Source: Azospirillum oleiclasticum
GTDB taxonomy: Bacteria > Pseudomonadota > Alphaproteobacteria > Azospirillales > Azospirillaceae
Reading direction: 5' to 3'
DNA: 64,000 nucleotides
Assembly (NCBI RefSeq): GCF_013423485.1
Contig: NZ_JABFFR010000009.1
Span: forward strand, 248,001-312,000
Part shown: piece after piece, positions 9,377 through 19,340 of the stretch
Numbering within the stretch: the first letter of the stretch is position 1
Layout: each line of letters starts with the position of its first letter
Program-made: the position numbers and the translations under genes
The notes under the pieces: model-generated
Seen by the model: only the letters and a program-made list of their open reading frames with translations
Database searches by the model: none
What the model was told of the DNA's origin: nothing

Positions 9377-10422
9377 GCCCCCTCCTCCTCGAAGCCGACC
9401 AGGGCCAGGGCGCGGGCGCGGATGCCGCGGCCGGTGGCGTGGTGGACCAGCGCCTCCTCCCGACCGTGGGTGACCCAGACCTCCGGTGCGCCGACATCGT
9501 CCAGCGTTTGCACCAGCTCGTCCCAGTCGGCGTGGTCGGAGATGACCAGCGGCAGCTCCACCCCGCGCTGGCGCGCCCGCTGGCGCACCCGCATCCAGCC
9601 CGAGGCCATGGCGGTCACCGGATCCGCCAGCCGCCGCGCCCAGCGGTCGGCGATGGCGGACGGCGGGGCCAGCACGACGGCCCCCTTCAGATCCTCCTTC
9701 GCCGCCACCGTCGCCGGCCGCAGCTCCCCCAGCTCCACCCCCTGCGCGCGGTAGAGGTCGCAGATCGGCATCAGCGCGCCGTGCAGATAGACCGGCCGGT
9801 CATAACCGGCGGCGCGCAGCAGCGTGATCAGCCGCTGGCATTTGCCCAGCGCGTACACCCCCACCACATGGCTGCGCTCGGGGAAGACGCGCAGCGAATG
9901 CAGCAGCTTGGCGATCTCCCCCAGGTCCGGCGGGTGGCGGAAGACCGGCAGGCCGAAGGTCGCTTCGGTCACGAACACGTCGCAGGGCACCGGCTCGAAC
10001 GGGGCGCAGGTGCGATCATGCGTGCGCTTGTAGTCGCCGGACAGCACGATCCGGGACCCGCCATGCTCGATCACCACCTGCGCGCTGCCCAGCACATGGC
10101 CGGCGGGGACGAGTCGCACCGTCACGTCGCCGATGCGGATCGTCTCGCCGTAGGCCAGCGGCTGCCGGCCGGCCCCGGCACCCTCGCCCAGCCGCTCCCG
10201 CATGATGGCGAGCGTGCCTGGGGTCGCCAGCACCTTGTCGTGGCCGGGCCGGGCGTGGTCGGAATGGCCGTGGGTGATCACCGCCCGCTCCACCGGACGC
10301 ACGGGATCCACGTAGAAGCCGCCGGGCTCGACATACACACCCTCCGGGAGGATGCGGATCCAGCGATCGGGGTGGAGGCGGCCTGAATTGGGAGGGTCTG
10401 GGGGTAGGCGCGGCGGGATCAT
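9373..10422 (-). CDS. Ligase-associated DNA exonuclease (MBL fold)
   Basis: The protein is a 349-aa metallo-beta-lactamase-fold nuclease related to Artemis/SNM1. The metal motif is ITHGHSDHARPGH, followed by GHVLGSAQVVIEHGG and SGDYKRTHD. C-terminal VISDHADWDEL and VWVTHGREEALV complete the beta-CASP part. The frame continues upstream across psuG, but ATG 10422 gives MIPPRLPPDPPNSG and a normal length. Its stop overlaps the ligase start, and it diverges from psuG across 40 bp. The product would trim DNA ends for the ligase. Confidence 0.94.
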   Translation of the reverse strand: MIPPRLPPDPPNSGRLHPDRWIRILPEGVYVEPGGFYVDPVRPVERAVITHGHSDHARPGHDKVLATPGTLAIMRERLGEGAGAGRQPLAYGETIRIGDVTVRLVPAGHVLGSAQVVIEHGGSRIVLSGDYKRTHDRTCAPFEPVPCDVFVTEATFGLPVFRHPPDLGEIAKLLHSLRVFPERSHVVGVYALGKCQRLITLLRAAGYDRPVYLHGALMPICDLYRAQGVELGELRPATVAAKEDLKGAVVLAPPSAIADRWARRLADPVTAMASGWMRVRQRARQRGVELPLVISDHADWDELVQTLDDVGAPEVWVTHGREEALVHHATGRGIRARALALVGFEEEGA

Positions 10423-10462
10423 GCGCGCTATATGGTGTGCCGCGGCAAGGGGAGCGAGGACC

Positions 10463-11425
<963 letters not shown>

Positions 11426-11534
11426 GACGGTGGCGGGTCCTATCCCTCCGTGGTACGTCTTATTCCCAACGGTGGTTTAAGTCCCCATTAACCTCCGAAA
11501 GTCACTCTGACCTCGCCCATCAGCGGAGGTCAAT

Positions 11535-11945
11535 ATGCGTTCGACGAGCCCGTCCACCCTGGTTTCCCGGATGATCGCCATGGCCGCCGGGCCCGAGCAG
11601 ACCCCCGAAAAGGACGAGCGGGGCGCCGCCCGCGTGAAGCGCATCGTCTGGGCTTCCCAGGCCGCCGTCCTGCGCTCCACCCTGCCCTGCCATCTTGTGC
11701 ACCAGATCGAAGCCGCGGTCGCCGCCGATCTCGACGCGATGGAGCTGCCGGAGATCTTCTTCACCTCCGTGGAAGCGATGGGCCGCGTGGTGACCTGCGA
11801 TCTCGACGCCGGCGGCACCGCCTCGATCTTCGGGCTGATCGACCCCACCGAGTATGACGATCTGGTCGAGGAAGCCGGCGACGACGCGCTGTTCGGCGTG
11901 GATTGGGATGGCGTGTACGTCACCCCCGCCCGCACCCGGCACTGA
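11535..11945 (+). CDS. Hypothetical protein, 136 aa
   Basis: This acidic, probably cytosolic protein has no domain I recognise. A basic helix-like segment (ARVKRIVWASQAAVLRSTLP) is followed by an acidic C-terminal half (TEYDDLVEEAGDDALFGVDW). The start ATG is well supported by GGAGGTCAAT immediately upstream. It is monocistronic and convergent with the rhomboid gene. Confidence 0.65.
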   Translation: MRSTSPSTLVSRMIAMAAGPEQTPEKDERGAARVKRIVWASQAAVLRSTLPCHLVHQIEAAVAADLDAMELPEIFFTSVEAMGRVVTCDLDAGGTASIFGLIDPTEYDDLVEEAGDDALFGVDWDGVYVTPARTRH

Positions 11946-11957
11946 CGTCCGACCGCT

Positions 11958-12773
11958 CTACGACCCCCGCAGCAGCAGCACCAGCAGCATCACCCAGACG
12001 CCGGCGTCGGCCAGCACCGCCATGCGGTCGCCGGCCGGCCCCGGCCGCCAGACCCCGGCCAGCCGGCGCAAAGACGGCAACGCCGGACCGACCGCCGCCC
12101 GGTCGAACAGCCGCACCCCCCGGCGCCGCAGCACCAAGGTCAGCAACAGCCCCGCCGCGAAGCCGCCCAGATGCGCCTCCCACGCGATGGCGGAGATCGC
12201 CAGTTCCGGCGGCGGCGGGAACAGCGCCAGCGCCGTGTTGACGCCGAGATCGCAGCCGACCGGAACCGCCAGCGGGATCAGCACCGGCGCGCGCACCACA
12301 AGCGGCAGGCGCAGCACCGCCCGCGGGTGCAGAAGCAGGAAGGCGCCCATGACGCCGCTGACGGCACCGCTGGCGCCCAGCATCGGCACCGTCGGATCGT
12401 CGGTCAGCCACCCCTCCGTCAGCGCCCCCGCCGCCGCCGTCAGCAGGAAGAACAGCAGGAAGCGCGCACCGCCCAGCGCCGCCTCCACCCGCCCGCCGAA
12501 CAGCCGCAGCACCGCCATGTTGGTCACGAGGTGCAGCGCATCCGCGTGCACGAAGGCGTGGCCGACCAGCCCTCGCCAGCCGTCCGCCACCGGCAGCGGT
12601 CCCTCCAGATCGGCCGTGCCGAACAGATAGGCCGGCACGAAGGCGAAGGGCTCCACCGGGATGTCCAGCAGGAACACCACCGCGCAGAGCAACACGAGGG
12701 CTGTGGTGACGGGAGCCCCCCGTTCGGGGGCCGGGGGGGCCGGGGGTGCCGGACCGTCACTCGCCTGCCGCAC
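11958..12773 (-). CDS. Rhomboid-family intramembrane serine protease
   Basis: This 271-aa polytopic inner-membrane protease has about six hydrophobic segments. The catalytic serine is in GASGAVSG (Ser135) and the histidine in AWEAHLGGF (His201). The HLVTNMAVLRLFG segment holds the conserved H-x(3)-N pattern of the first core helix. The N-terminus is a proline-rich cytosolic stretch. Substrates are unknown. The C-terminal helix is followed by a short tail. Confidence 0.93.
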   Translation of the reverse strand: MRQASDGPAPPAPPAPERGAPVTTALVLLCAVVFLLDIPVEPFAFVPAYLFGTADLEGPLPVADGWRGLVGHAFVHADALHLVTNMAVLRLFGGRVEAALGGARFLLFFLLTAAAGALTEGWLTDDPTVPMLGASGAVSGVMGAFLLLHPRAVLRLPLVVRAPVLIPLAVPVGCDLGVNTALALFPPPPELAISAIAWEAHLGGFAAGLLLTLVLRRRGVRLFDRAAVGPALPSLRRLAGVWRPGPAGDRMAVLADAGVWVMLLVLLLRGS

Positions 12774-12801
12774 CCGCGCCCCCGGTTCTGTCGCTGCGGC
12801 G

Positions 12802-13083
12802 CTAGCCTACCACATCCGCATACTCGCGATGCCGGCGCATCCACGCGGCGGCGTAGCTGCAGATGGGCACGATGCGCAGACCGTCACGGCGCGCCGTCTC
12901 CATGATCGCGCGCATCAGGCGGTCGGCGGCGCCGGTGCCGCGCAGCGACGGCGGCGCCTCGACATGGGGGATGAGGACGGTGTCGCCGTCGCGGCGGTAG
13001 TTGGCGAAGACGATGCGGCCGTCCACGTCGTATTCGAAGCGGCTGCGGGCGGCGTTGTCGGTGATCGGCACGGTGTCGGGCAT
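12802..13083 (-). CDS. Small GNAT-like N-acetyltransferase (YjdJ type)
   Basis: This 93-aa protein is of the minimal GCN5-like class. The core reads FEYDVDGRIVFANYRRDG, then IPHVEAPPSLRGTGAADRLM, in which the R-G-x-G-x-A loop binds acetyl-CoA, and ends in IVPICSYAAAWMRRH. Length matches the family. The acceptor is unknown. It lies in the same direction as the rhomboid gene and diverges from the helicase. Confidence 0.88.
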   Translation of the reverse strand: MPDTVPITDNAARSRFEYDVDGRIVFANYRRDGDTVLIPHVEAPPSLRGTGAADRLMRAIMETARRDGLRIVPICSYAAAWMRRHREYADVVG

Positions 13084-13224
13084 GGATGGGCTGTCCTGGC
13101 TGCGGCACGGACCTGCGGGACGTCCTCTTCACTTCGGGTGCGTCCGGCACCCTGTCAACCACACCGTCGCCGCCACGTTCCCGGCATCGCCACCCGCGGG
13201 CAGGCTGTCCTATAGTGCGCAGCC

Positions 13225-15696
13225 ATGGACCACCGCGACACCACCCCGTCCCTGCTGCCCCCCAACGTCGCCGGCTGGTTCCGCTCGCGCGGCTGGGCAC
13301 CGCACGCGCACCAGCTCGCCATGGTGCAGGCGGCGGCCGAGGGCGTCTCGGCGCTGCTGATCGCGCCGACCGGCGGCGGCAAGACGCTGGCCGGGTTCCT
13401 GCCCAGCCTGATCGAGCTGTCGGAACGCCCGCGCGAGGGGCTGCACACCCTCTACATCTCGCCGCTCAAGGCGCTGGCGGTGGACATCCAGCGCAACCTG
13501 GAGCACCCGGTCGCCGAGATGCGGCTGCCCATCCGCACGGAGACGCGTACGGGCGACACGCCGGAGGCCAAGCGGCGGCGCCAGCGCGCCCACCCCCCGC
13601 AGATCCTGATGACCACGCCGGAAAGCCTGGCCCTGCTGCTCTCCTACGCCGACGCCGGCAGCATCTTCGGCACGCTGCGCTGCGTCATCGTGGACGAGCT
13701 GCACGCGCTCGCCGGCACCAAGCGCGGCGACCTGCTGGCGCTGGGGCTGGCGCGGCTCGCCCGCCTCGCCCCCGCCGCCCGGCGCGTCGGGCTGTCGGCC
13801 ACGGTGGCGGAGCCGGACCAGCTCGTGGCGTGGCTGTCGCGCACGGGGACGACAGACGGAGGAGACGTCCGGCTGGTGCAAGGACGCGCCGGGGCGGACC
13901 CGGTCATCGACATCCTGACCACGCGCGAGCGGCTGCCCTGGGCCGGCCACATGGCCCTGCACGCCCTGAAGGAGGTGTACGCGCGCATACGGGAGCACCG
14001 GACCACCTTGCTCTTCGTCAACACCCGCGCGCAGGCGGAGCTGGTGTTCCAGGCGCTGTGGCGGATCAACGACGAGAATCTGCCGATCGCGTTGCACCAC
14101 GGCTCGCTGGCGGTCGAACAGCGCCGCAAGGTGGAGGCGGCGATGGCGCGGGGGGACCTGCGGGCGGTGGTCGCCACCTCCTCGCTCGATCTCGGCATCG
14201 ACTGGGCGGCGGTGGATCTGGTGGTGCAGATCGGCGCTCCCAAGGGGGCCAGCCGGCTCGTGCAGCGCATCGGCCGCGCCAACCACCGTATGGACGAGCC
14301 GAGCCGCGCCCTGCTGGTGCCCGCCAACCGCTTCGAGGTGCTGGAGTGCCGGGCGGCGCTGGACGCCGTCCGCGCGCACACGCTGGATGGCGAACGGCCG
14401 CGGCCGGGCGGGCTGGACGTGCTGGCCCAGCACATCCTCGGTATGGCCTGCGCCGCCCCCTTCCTCCCGGACGAGCTGTATGACGAGATCGTGTGCGCCG
14501 CCCCCTACGCCGGCCTGTCGCGCGACGAGTTCGACGACGTGCTGGATTTCGTGGCGACCGGCGGCTACGCGCTGGGCTCCTACGAGCGGTTCCACCGGCT
14601 GAAGACCCGCGAGGATGGACGCATGGCCGCGGCCGGGCCGATGGTGGCGCGCCAGTACCGGCTGAACGTCGGCACCATTGTTCAGGAGGCGATGCTGCGC
14701 GTGCGCCTCAACCGCGGCCCGGTGCTGGGCGAGGTGGAGGAGTATTTCATCCAGGGCCTGACCCCCGGCGACAGCTTCGTCTTCGCCGGCCAGCTCCTCA
14801 AATTCCTCGGCGTGCGCGAGATGGAGGCGATGGTCGCCAAGGGGGGCGAGGGCGACCCGCAGGTGCCCGCCTACGCCGGCGGGCGCCTGCCGCTGTCCAC
14901 CCATCTGGCGGAGCGCGTGCGCGCCATCCTGCACGACCCGGACACCTGGCCCGGCCTGCCGGAGGATGTGCAGGAATGGCTGCGGCTGCAGCGCTGGCGC
15001 TCCGTCCTGCCGCCGACCGACGGGCTGCTGGTGGAGACCTTCCCCCGCAACGGCAAACGCTTCCTGGTGGTGTACGCCTTCGAGGGGCGCAACGCGCACC
15101 AGACGCTGGGCATGCTGCTGACCCGCCGGATGGAGCGGATGGGGGCGGCGCCGCTGGGCTTCGTCGCCACCGACTATGTGCTGGCGGTGTGGAGCCTGCG
15201 CACGCCGTCCGACCTCGACGCGCTGTTCGACCGCGACATGCTGGGCGACGATCTGGAGGCGTGGATGGACGAGTCGTCGATGCTCCGCCGCACCTTCCGC
15301 AACGTCGCCATCATCGCCGGGGTGATCGACCGCCGCCATCCCGGGCAGGAGAAGACCGGCCGGCAGGTCACCTTCAGCTCCGACCTGATCTACGACGTGC
15401 TGCGCAAGCACGACCCCGGCCACATCCTGCTGCGCGCCACCCGCGCCGACGCCGCCGGCGGGCTGACCGACATCCGCCGCCTGTCCGACTTCCTGGCCCG
15501 CATCGAGGGCCGCATCCTGCACAAGGACCTCGACCGCATCAGCCCGCTGGCGGTCCCGGTCATCCTGGAGATCGGCCGCGAGCAGGTCTACGGCTCCGCC
15601 ACCGACGAGCTGCTGGAGCAGGCGACCGCCGAGCTGGTGGCCGAGGCGATGCCGGAGCTGGTGCCGCGGGGGGATGGGCAGGGGCGGTTGCTGTGA
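13225..15696 (+). CDS. Ligase-associated DEXH-box helicase (Lhr-like)
   Basis: This 823-aa superfamily 2 helicase belongs to the ligase-associated repair set. Walker A is APTGGGKTLAGFLP (about residue 50) and the DEXH box is VDELHALAG. Motif VI is QRIGRANHRMD, and the TSSLDLGIDWAAVDLVVQIG block lies before it. Winged-helix and Lhr-core domains follow to the end. The family partners are the ligase and exonuclease at 7.8-10.4 kb and PdeM at 19.3 kb. Here the four are split by unrelated genes. It probably unwinds damaged DNA ends. Confidence 0.95.
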   Translation: MDHRDTTPSLLPPNVAGWFRSRGWAPHAHQLAMVQAAAEGVSALLIAPTGGGKTLAGFLPSLIELSERPREGLHTLYISPLKALAVDIQRNLEHPVAEMRLPIRTETRTGDTPEAKRRRQRAHPPQILMTTPESLALLLSYADAGSIFGTLRCVIVDELHALAGTKRGDLLALGLARLARLAPAARRVGLSATVAEPDQLVAWLSRTGTTDGGDVRLVQGRAGADPVIDILTTRERLPWAGHMALHALKEVYARIREHRTTLLFVNTRAQAELVFQALWRINDENLPIALHHGSLAVEQRRKVEAAMARGDLRAVVATSSLDLGIDWAAVDLVVQIGAPKGASRLVQRIGRANHRMDEPSRALLVPANRFEVLECRAALDAVRAHTLDGERPRPGGLDVLAQHILGMACAAPFLPDELYDEIVCAAPYAGLSRDEFDDVLDFVATGGYALGSYERFHRLKTREDGRMAAAGPMVARQYRLNVGTIVQEAMLRVRLNRGPVLGEVEEYFIQGLTPGDSFVFAGQLLKFLGVREMEAMVAKGGEGDPQVPAYAGGRLPLSTHLAERVRAILHDPDTWPGLPEDVQEWLRLQRWRSVLPPTDGLLVETFPRNGKRFLVVYAFEGRNAHQTLGMLLTRRMERMGAAPLGFVATDYVLAVWSLRTPSDLDALFDRDMLGDDLEAWMDESSMLRRTFRNVAIIAGVIDRRHPGQEKTGRQVTFSSDLIYDVLRKHDPGHILLRATRADAAGGLTDIRRLSDFLARIEGRILHKDLDRISPLAVPVILEIGREQVYGSATDELLEQATAELVAEAMPELVPRGDGQGRLL

Positions 15697-15757
15697 GGGG
15701 CGGCCTTGCTCCAGCCGGTTCTGGAACCCCTCTTGAGACCGCCGTCAATATTAGTAA

Positions 15758-15772
15758 TAATAATCATTCTCA
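15758..15772. promoter_or_regulatory. Fur-box-like operator
   Basis: TAATAATCATTCTCA matches the 7-1-7 Fur consensus TGATAATnATTATCA at 12 of 14 defined positions. It lies in an AT-rich patch about 140 bp upstream of an esterase gene whose family includes siderophore esterases, inside an otherwise GC-rich intergenic region. Iron regulation of that gene is the natural reading but is inferred. Confidence 0.6.
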
Positions 15773-15909
15773 TGATATCGCGATCAACCCTGCATGGGAG
15801 CACCGCGAACGATGCCCTTCCCCGTCACACACTCCCGCTGCGCCATACCGCCGACGCGTGCGCGCGACAGCCGAAGCGACGCCCACCGGGTGCTGGTGGA
15901 GCGCGCGTG

Positions 15910-16815
15910 ATGGACCATGCATTGCTGCGGCGGCGGACTCTGCTCACCGGGGGCCTGCTGGCTGTGCTTCCACGTCCAACCGCCACCGCCGACGCCGCGG
16001 ACCGGTCGTCCTCCGAGCGGAGAGTGGAGGTCTTCGACCTGTCCTCCGGCGGGAACGGTGGGGTGTACCGCGTGTTTCTGGTGCACCCCGTGACCCCGCC
16101 GCCGCCTTCGGGATTCCCGGTGCTCACGATGCTCGATGGCAACGCCACGGTGCCGCTGGCGCTCAAGGCGCTGCCGCAGGTGCCGGGCGACGCCGCGGTG
16201 ATCGTCGGGGTCGGCTATCCGGTCGAGGGGCGTTTCGACGTGGAGCGCCGCTATCTCGACCTGACCCCGCCGACCGCGGCGGAGTTCCTTCCGCCGCGGC
16301 GGGGGAACCCGATCGTAACCGGCGGGCGCGATGCCTTCCGCTCCTTCCTGGAGACGGAGGTGATGGCGGCCGTCGAGGCGCGGGTGCCGGTCGATCGGCG
16401 GCGGCGATGGCTCTATGGCCATTCCCTGGGCGGACTGTTCGTGTTGCACATGCTGTTCCGGCGGAGCGGTGGCTTCCAGGGCTTCATCGCCGCCGACCCG
16501 TCGGTCTGGTGGAACGGCCGCTCGATCCTCGACGAGATGGCGGCCTTCATCGCGGGTGGCGACGGCGGCGGCGCGTCCATCCTGATCGAGACCTCCGGCA
16601 CCCGGCCGCCCCGACCCGGCCAGACCAGCGCCGATGCGGCGCGCATGGAGGCTCTGCGCTCCGGACCCGACGGACGCGATGTGGCGGCGGCCCTGGCGCG
16701 GGTGCCCGGTCTCGGCGTTGACGTGCGGCATTTTCCGGAGGAGACGCACGGCTCACTCATCGAGCCGACAGTCGCCGACGCCCTGCGGGTCGCGTTCGGC
16801 CGGGCAACGCGGTAG
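15910..16815 (+). CDS. Alpha/beta-hydrolase esterase, possibly siderophore esterase (IroE/Fes-like)
   Basis: This 301-aa protein starts with a twin-arginine-like or Sec signal (LLRRRTLLTGGLLAVLPRP), so it is probably exported. The fold is the esterase D/IroE type. An oxyanion region LTMLDGNAT is followed by the nucleophile elbow LYGHSLGGLF (Ser172), AADPSVWWN and a catalytic histidine in EETHGSLIEP. ATG 15910 has GGAG nine bases upstream. Longer in-frame starts reach 15706 but would run through the Fur-like site. The closest functional guess is hydrolysis of a ferric siderophore. Confidence 0.78.
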   Translation: MDHALLRRRTLLTGGLLAVLPRPTATADAADRSSSERRVEVFDLSSGGNGGVYRVFLVHPVTPPPPSGFPVLTMLDGNATVPLALKALPQVPGDAAVIVGVGYPVEGRFDVERRYLDLTPPTAAEFLPPRRGNPIVTGGRDAFRSFLETEVMAAVEARVPVDRRRRWLYGHSLGGLFVLHMLFRRSGGFQGFIAADPSVWWNGRSILDEMAAFIAGGDGGGASILIETSGTRPPRPGQTSADAARMEALRSGPDGRDVAAALARVPGLGVDVRHFPEETHGSLIEPTVADALRVAFGRATR

Positions 16816-16845
16816 GGGGCTGACCGGCGTTCACGGGAGCGACGC

Positions 16846-17460
16846 TCAGCTCTTCTTCGCCGGCTTGCTTCCCGCCTTGCCCGGTTCGCAGCGGTAGCCC
16901 GCGATGGCGTAGTTCTCCACCACCCGCATTGGGGAGCCGCCGATCGGCATCGGCATGGTGCCGGCGTCGCGGCAGCCCACCGCCGCCCCCTCGAACACCG
17001 CGCGCCGGTTCTCCCGCCCGCACCAGTCCGCCGCCGCCGCCGCGGTCTCCTCCAGATCGACGATGATCGGCTGGTACCAGAAATCGATCCCGTTGCGGTC
17101 GCTCCGCAGCAGGCGGACACCGGGCAGCGTCGTGCTCTGCGGCTTCTTGAAGTGCTTGGTCAGTTCGTTGAGGACGATCTGCTCGTCCAGCACCGAGCCT
17201 GTCTTGTCGAGCCCGATGGCGGCTCCAAAGCCTTTCGCCAGATCCACGGAGAGCTGGTCGAGCGGCGCGCCCATCGACCGCTCCGGGTTGCACACGGCCA
17301 TCGCCTGTGCCGCCGTCAACGCCACCGGACGCAGCGGCCCGTAGCTGGTCCGGGTCATGCCGGCAAAGAACTGCTTGCGGATGGTTTCGGAATCCCTGCC
17401 CATCGTCTGGCACGCGGACAGCGCCAGACAACCGGCGACCACAATCAGGAAACGGATCAT
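16846..17460 (-). CDS. Putative lipoprotein, 204 aa
   Basis: The N-terminus MIRFLIVVAGCLALSACQ is a lipoprotein signal with a lipobox LSAC cleaved before Cys17. The mature domain has no family I recognise. It has four cysteines spread over the sequence (for example AVCNPERSMG, DWCGREN, GCRDAG, YRCEPGKAG), suggesting disulfides, and ends in a lysine-rich tail. It is probably anchored in the outer membrane. Confidence 0.75.
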   Translation of the reverse strand: MIRFLIVVAGCLALSACQTMGRDSETIRKQFFAGMTRTSYGPLRPVALTAAQAMAVCNPERSMGAPLDQLSVDLAKGFGAAIGLDKTGSVLDEQIVLNELTKHFKKPQSTTLPGVRLLRSDRNGIDFWYQPIIVDLEETAAAAADWCGRENRRAVFEGAAVGCRDAGTMPMPIGGSPMRVVENYAIAGYRCEPGKAGSKPAKKS

Positions 17461-17524
17461 GGAGCCCCCGATGATACGAAAACGGGTGTCCTATGCTACC
17501 ACTTCCCGCGTACGACGGTAAGCC

Positions 17525-18094
17525 CTATGGGTTGCGCACGGGCACGTCCCAGGTCAGGCGGATATCGACCTCGCGGTCGATGTAGTCCCATTCGGGGGTG
17601 GCGCGCAGCCGGGCGACCAGCTCCTCGAAGCGGTCGGACTCCTCCGGTGCGTACTCGAACCAGGTGAGGAAATCGAACGGCTCCCCCAGGTCGCGGCAAT
17701 GGTGCAGGCGCCGGGCGACGGCCGGCAGATAGTCCAGCCCGATGGCGATGTGGCGCGACTGTGCCTCGAACACCGCACGCCGCTCGTCCTGCGCCAGCGC
17801 CCACCACGCCGCGGTCTTGCGGATGGGGATGAGGGCGGCGCGCGTCGCGGCCGGCCGGCCCAGCCCCTCCTGGCGCGCCGTCAGCGCGTCCAGCTCGGCG
17901 CGTTCGGTGTAGCGGGTGTTGCTGGTGAAGGAACGGAGGACCCAAGCGGCGCCGGGGCCGGACCCGCCGGCATCGCCGCCTGTGACCGCGAGACGGGGCG
18001 CCCAGGGGAGCGAAGCCCCGATCACCGGATCGATGCGGTCGATCCGCCAGGGACCTTCGCCGCCCGCCGCATGGACGATCAATGGAACCGGCAT
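17525..18094 (-). CDS. cld: Chlorite dismutase-family heme protein (small, dimeric type)
   Basis: This 189-aa protein matches the short lineage of chlorite dismutases, as in Nitrobacter. Shared blocks are TRAALIPIRK, AAWWALAQDERRAVFE, HIAIGLDYLPAVAR, HCRDLGEPFDFLTWFEYAPE and EWDYIDREVDIRL. The proximal heme histidine (His115) and the catalytic distal arginine (Arg128) are both present, 13 residues apart. ATG 18094 is preferred to the in-frame start at 18247. Chlorite detoxification is known for close homologues, but here no chlorate or perchlorate reductase genes are nearby, so the physiological role is open. Confidence 0.88.
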   Translation of the reverse strand: MPVPLIVHAAGGEGPWRIDRIDPVIGASLPWAPRLAVTGGDAGGSGPGAAWVLRSFTSNTRYTERAELDALTARQEGLGRPAATRAALIPIRKTAAWWALAQDERRAVFEAQSRHIAIGLDYLPAVARRLHHCRDLGEPFDFLTWFEYAPEESDRFEELVARLRATPEWDYIDREVDIRLTWDVPVRNP

Positions 18095-18253
18095 TAGCCA
18101 CCTCCGCTGCGTTTTCGCACATGCGAAACCTACACGATCGGACGGGGCGCGACGAGGGCCGCCCATTGCCCCAATCTCCTCCCCATGGACGGGGCCGCCG
18201 CCTGTGGTAATACTGACGGTACGCGCGCGCATCGTCGGCAGGAGCATTCACCC

Positions 18254-19276
18254 ATGGCGCTCAAGGTTCGCGAGGACTATCGCACCCTCACAGGCCCGGA
18301 GAAGGCCGCGATCATGATGCTCGCCCTGGGGGAGGAGCACTCGGCCAAGCTCTTCTCGATGATGGACGACGAGGAGATCAAGGAACTGTCCCAGGTGATG
18401 GCGAACCTCGGCACGGTGTCCGCCAACATCATCGAGCGTCTGTTCGTCGAGTTCGCGGAGCAGATGTCGGCCACCGGCTCGCTGGTCGGCACCTTCGACA
18501 GCACAGAGCGGCTGCTGCTGAAGACCCTGCCCAAGGACAAGGTCGACGCGATCATGGAGGAAATCCGTGGTCCCGCCGGCCGCACCATGTGGGACAAGCT
18601 CGGCAACGTGAACGAGACGGTGCTGGCCAACTATCTGAAGAACGAGTACCCGCAGACCGTCGCCGTCGTGCTGTCCAAGATCCGCTCCGAACACGCCGGC
18701 CGGGTGCTGACGCTGCTGCCGGAGAGCTTCGCCATGGAGGTCATCATGCGCATGCTGCGCATGGAGGCCGTGCAGAAGGAGGTGCTGGACGACGTGGAGC
18801 GCACGCTGCGCACGGAGTTCATGACCAACCTCGCCCGCACCAGCCGGCGCGACAGCCACGAGCTGCTGGCGGAAATCTTCAACAACCTGGACCGCACCAC
18901 CGAGCACCGCTTCATGGCGGCGCTGGAGGAACGCAACCGTGACAGCGCCGAACGCATCAAGGCGCTGATGTTCACCTTCGAGGACCTGTCGAAGCTCGAC
19001 CCGTCCGGCGTGCAGACGCTGATGCGCAACGTCGACAAGGCGAAGATGGGCACCGCGTTGAAGGGTGCCTCGGAAACGCTGAAGGACCTGTTCTTCTCCA
19101 ACATGTCCGAGCGCGCCGCCAAGATCCTGCGCGAGGACATGGCCGCCATGGGCCCCGTGCGCGTCCGCGAGGTGGACGAGGCGCAGATGTACATGGTCCA
19201 GCTCGCCAAGGACCTCGCCGCCCGCGGCGAGATCGTCATCTCCGAGGGCAGCGGCGAGAACGAGCTGATCTATTGA
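18254..19276 (+). CDS. fliG: Flagellar motor switch protein FliG
   Basis: FliG (340 aa) forms the upper ring of the flagellar switch. It binds FliF and FliM and contacts the stator. The N-terminal [19 protein letters not shown] is typical. The middle-domain motif is EYPQ (EHPQ in most species) in [13 protein letters not shown], and the charged torque helix lies in the C-terminal domain ([11 protein letters not shown], then [18 protein letters not shown]). ATG 18254 gives the conserved start. No other flagellar gene is in the window. Confidence 0.97.
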   Translation: MALKVREDYRTLTGPEKAAIMMLALGEEHSAKLFSMMDDEEIKELSQVMANLGTVSANIIERLFVEFAEQMSATGSLVGTFDSTERLLLKTLPKDKVDAIMEEIRGPAGRTMWDKLGNVNETVLANYLKNEYPQTVAVVLSKIRSEHAGRVLTLLPESFAMEVIMRMLRMEAVQKEVLDDVERTLRTEFMTNLARTSRRDSHELLAEIFNNLDRTTEHRFMAALEERNRDSAERIKALMFTFEDLSKLDPSGVQTLMRNVDKAKMGTALKGASETLKDLFFSNMSERAAKILREDMAAMGPVRVREVDEAQMYMVQLAKDLAARGEIVISEGSGENELIY

Positions 19277-19340
19277 GGAACCGGCGCCCATGGCGGCGGT
19301 TCGCGCTGGACATTCCAGGCCGGATCACCGACAAGAACGC

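Noticed and set aside
15706..15909. Longer start for the esterase
   Set aside because: It would place the Fur-like site and AT-rich promoter region inside the coding sequence.
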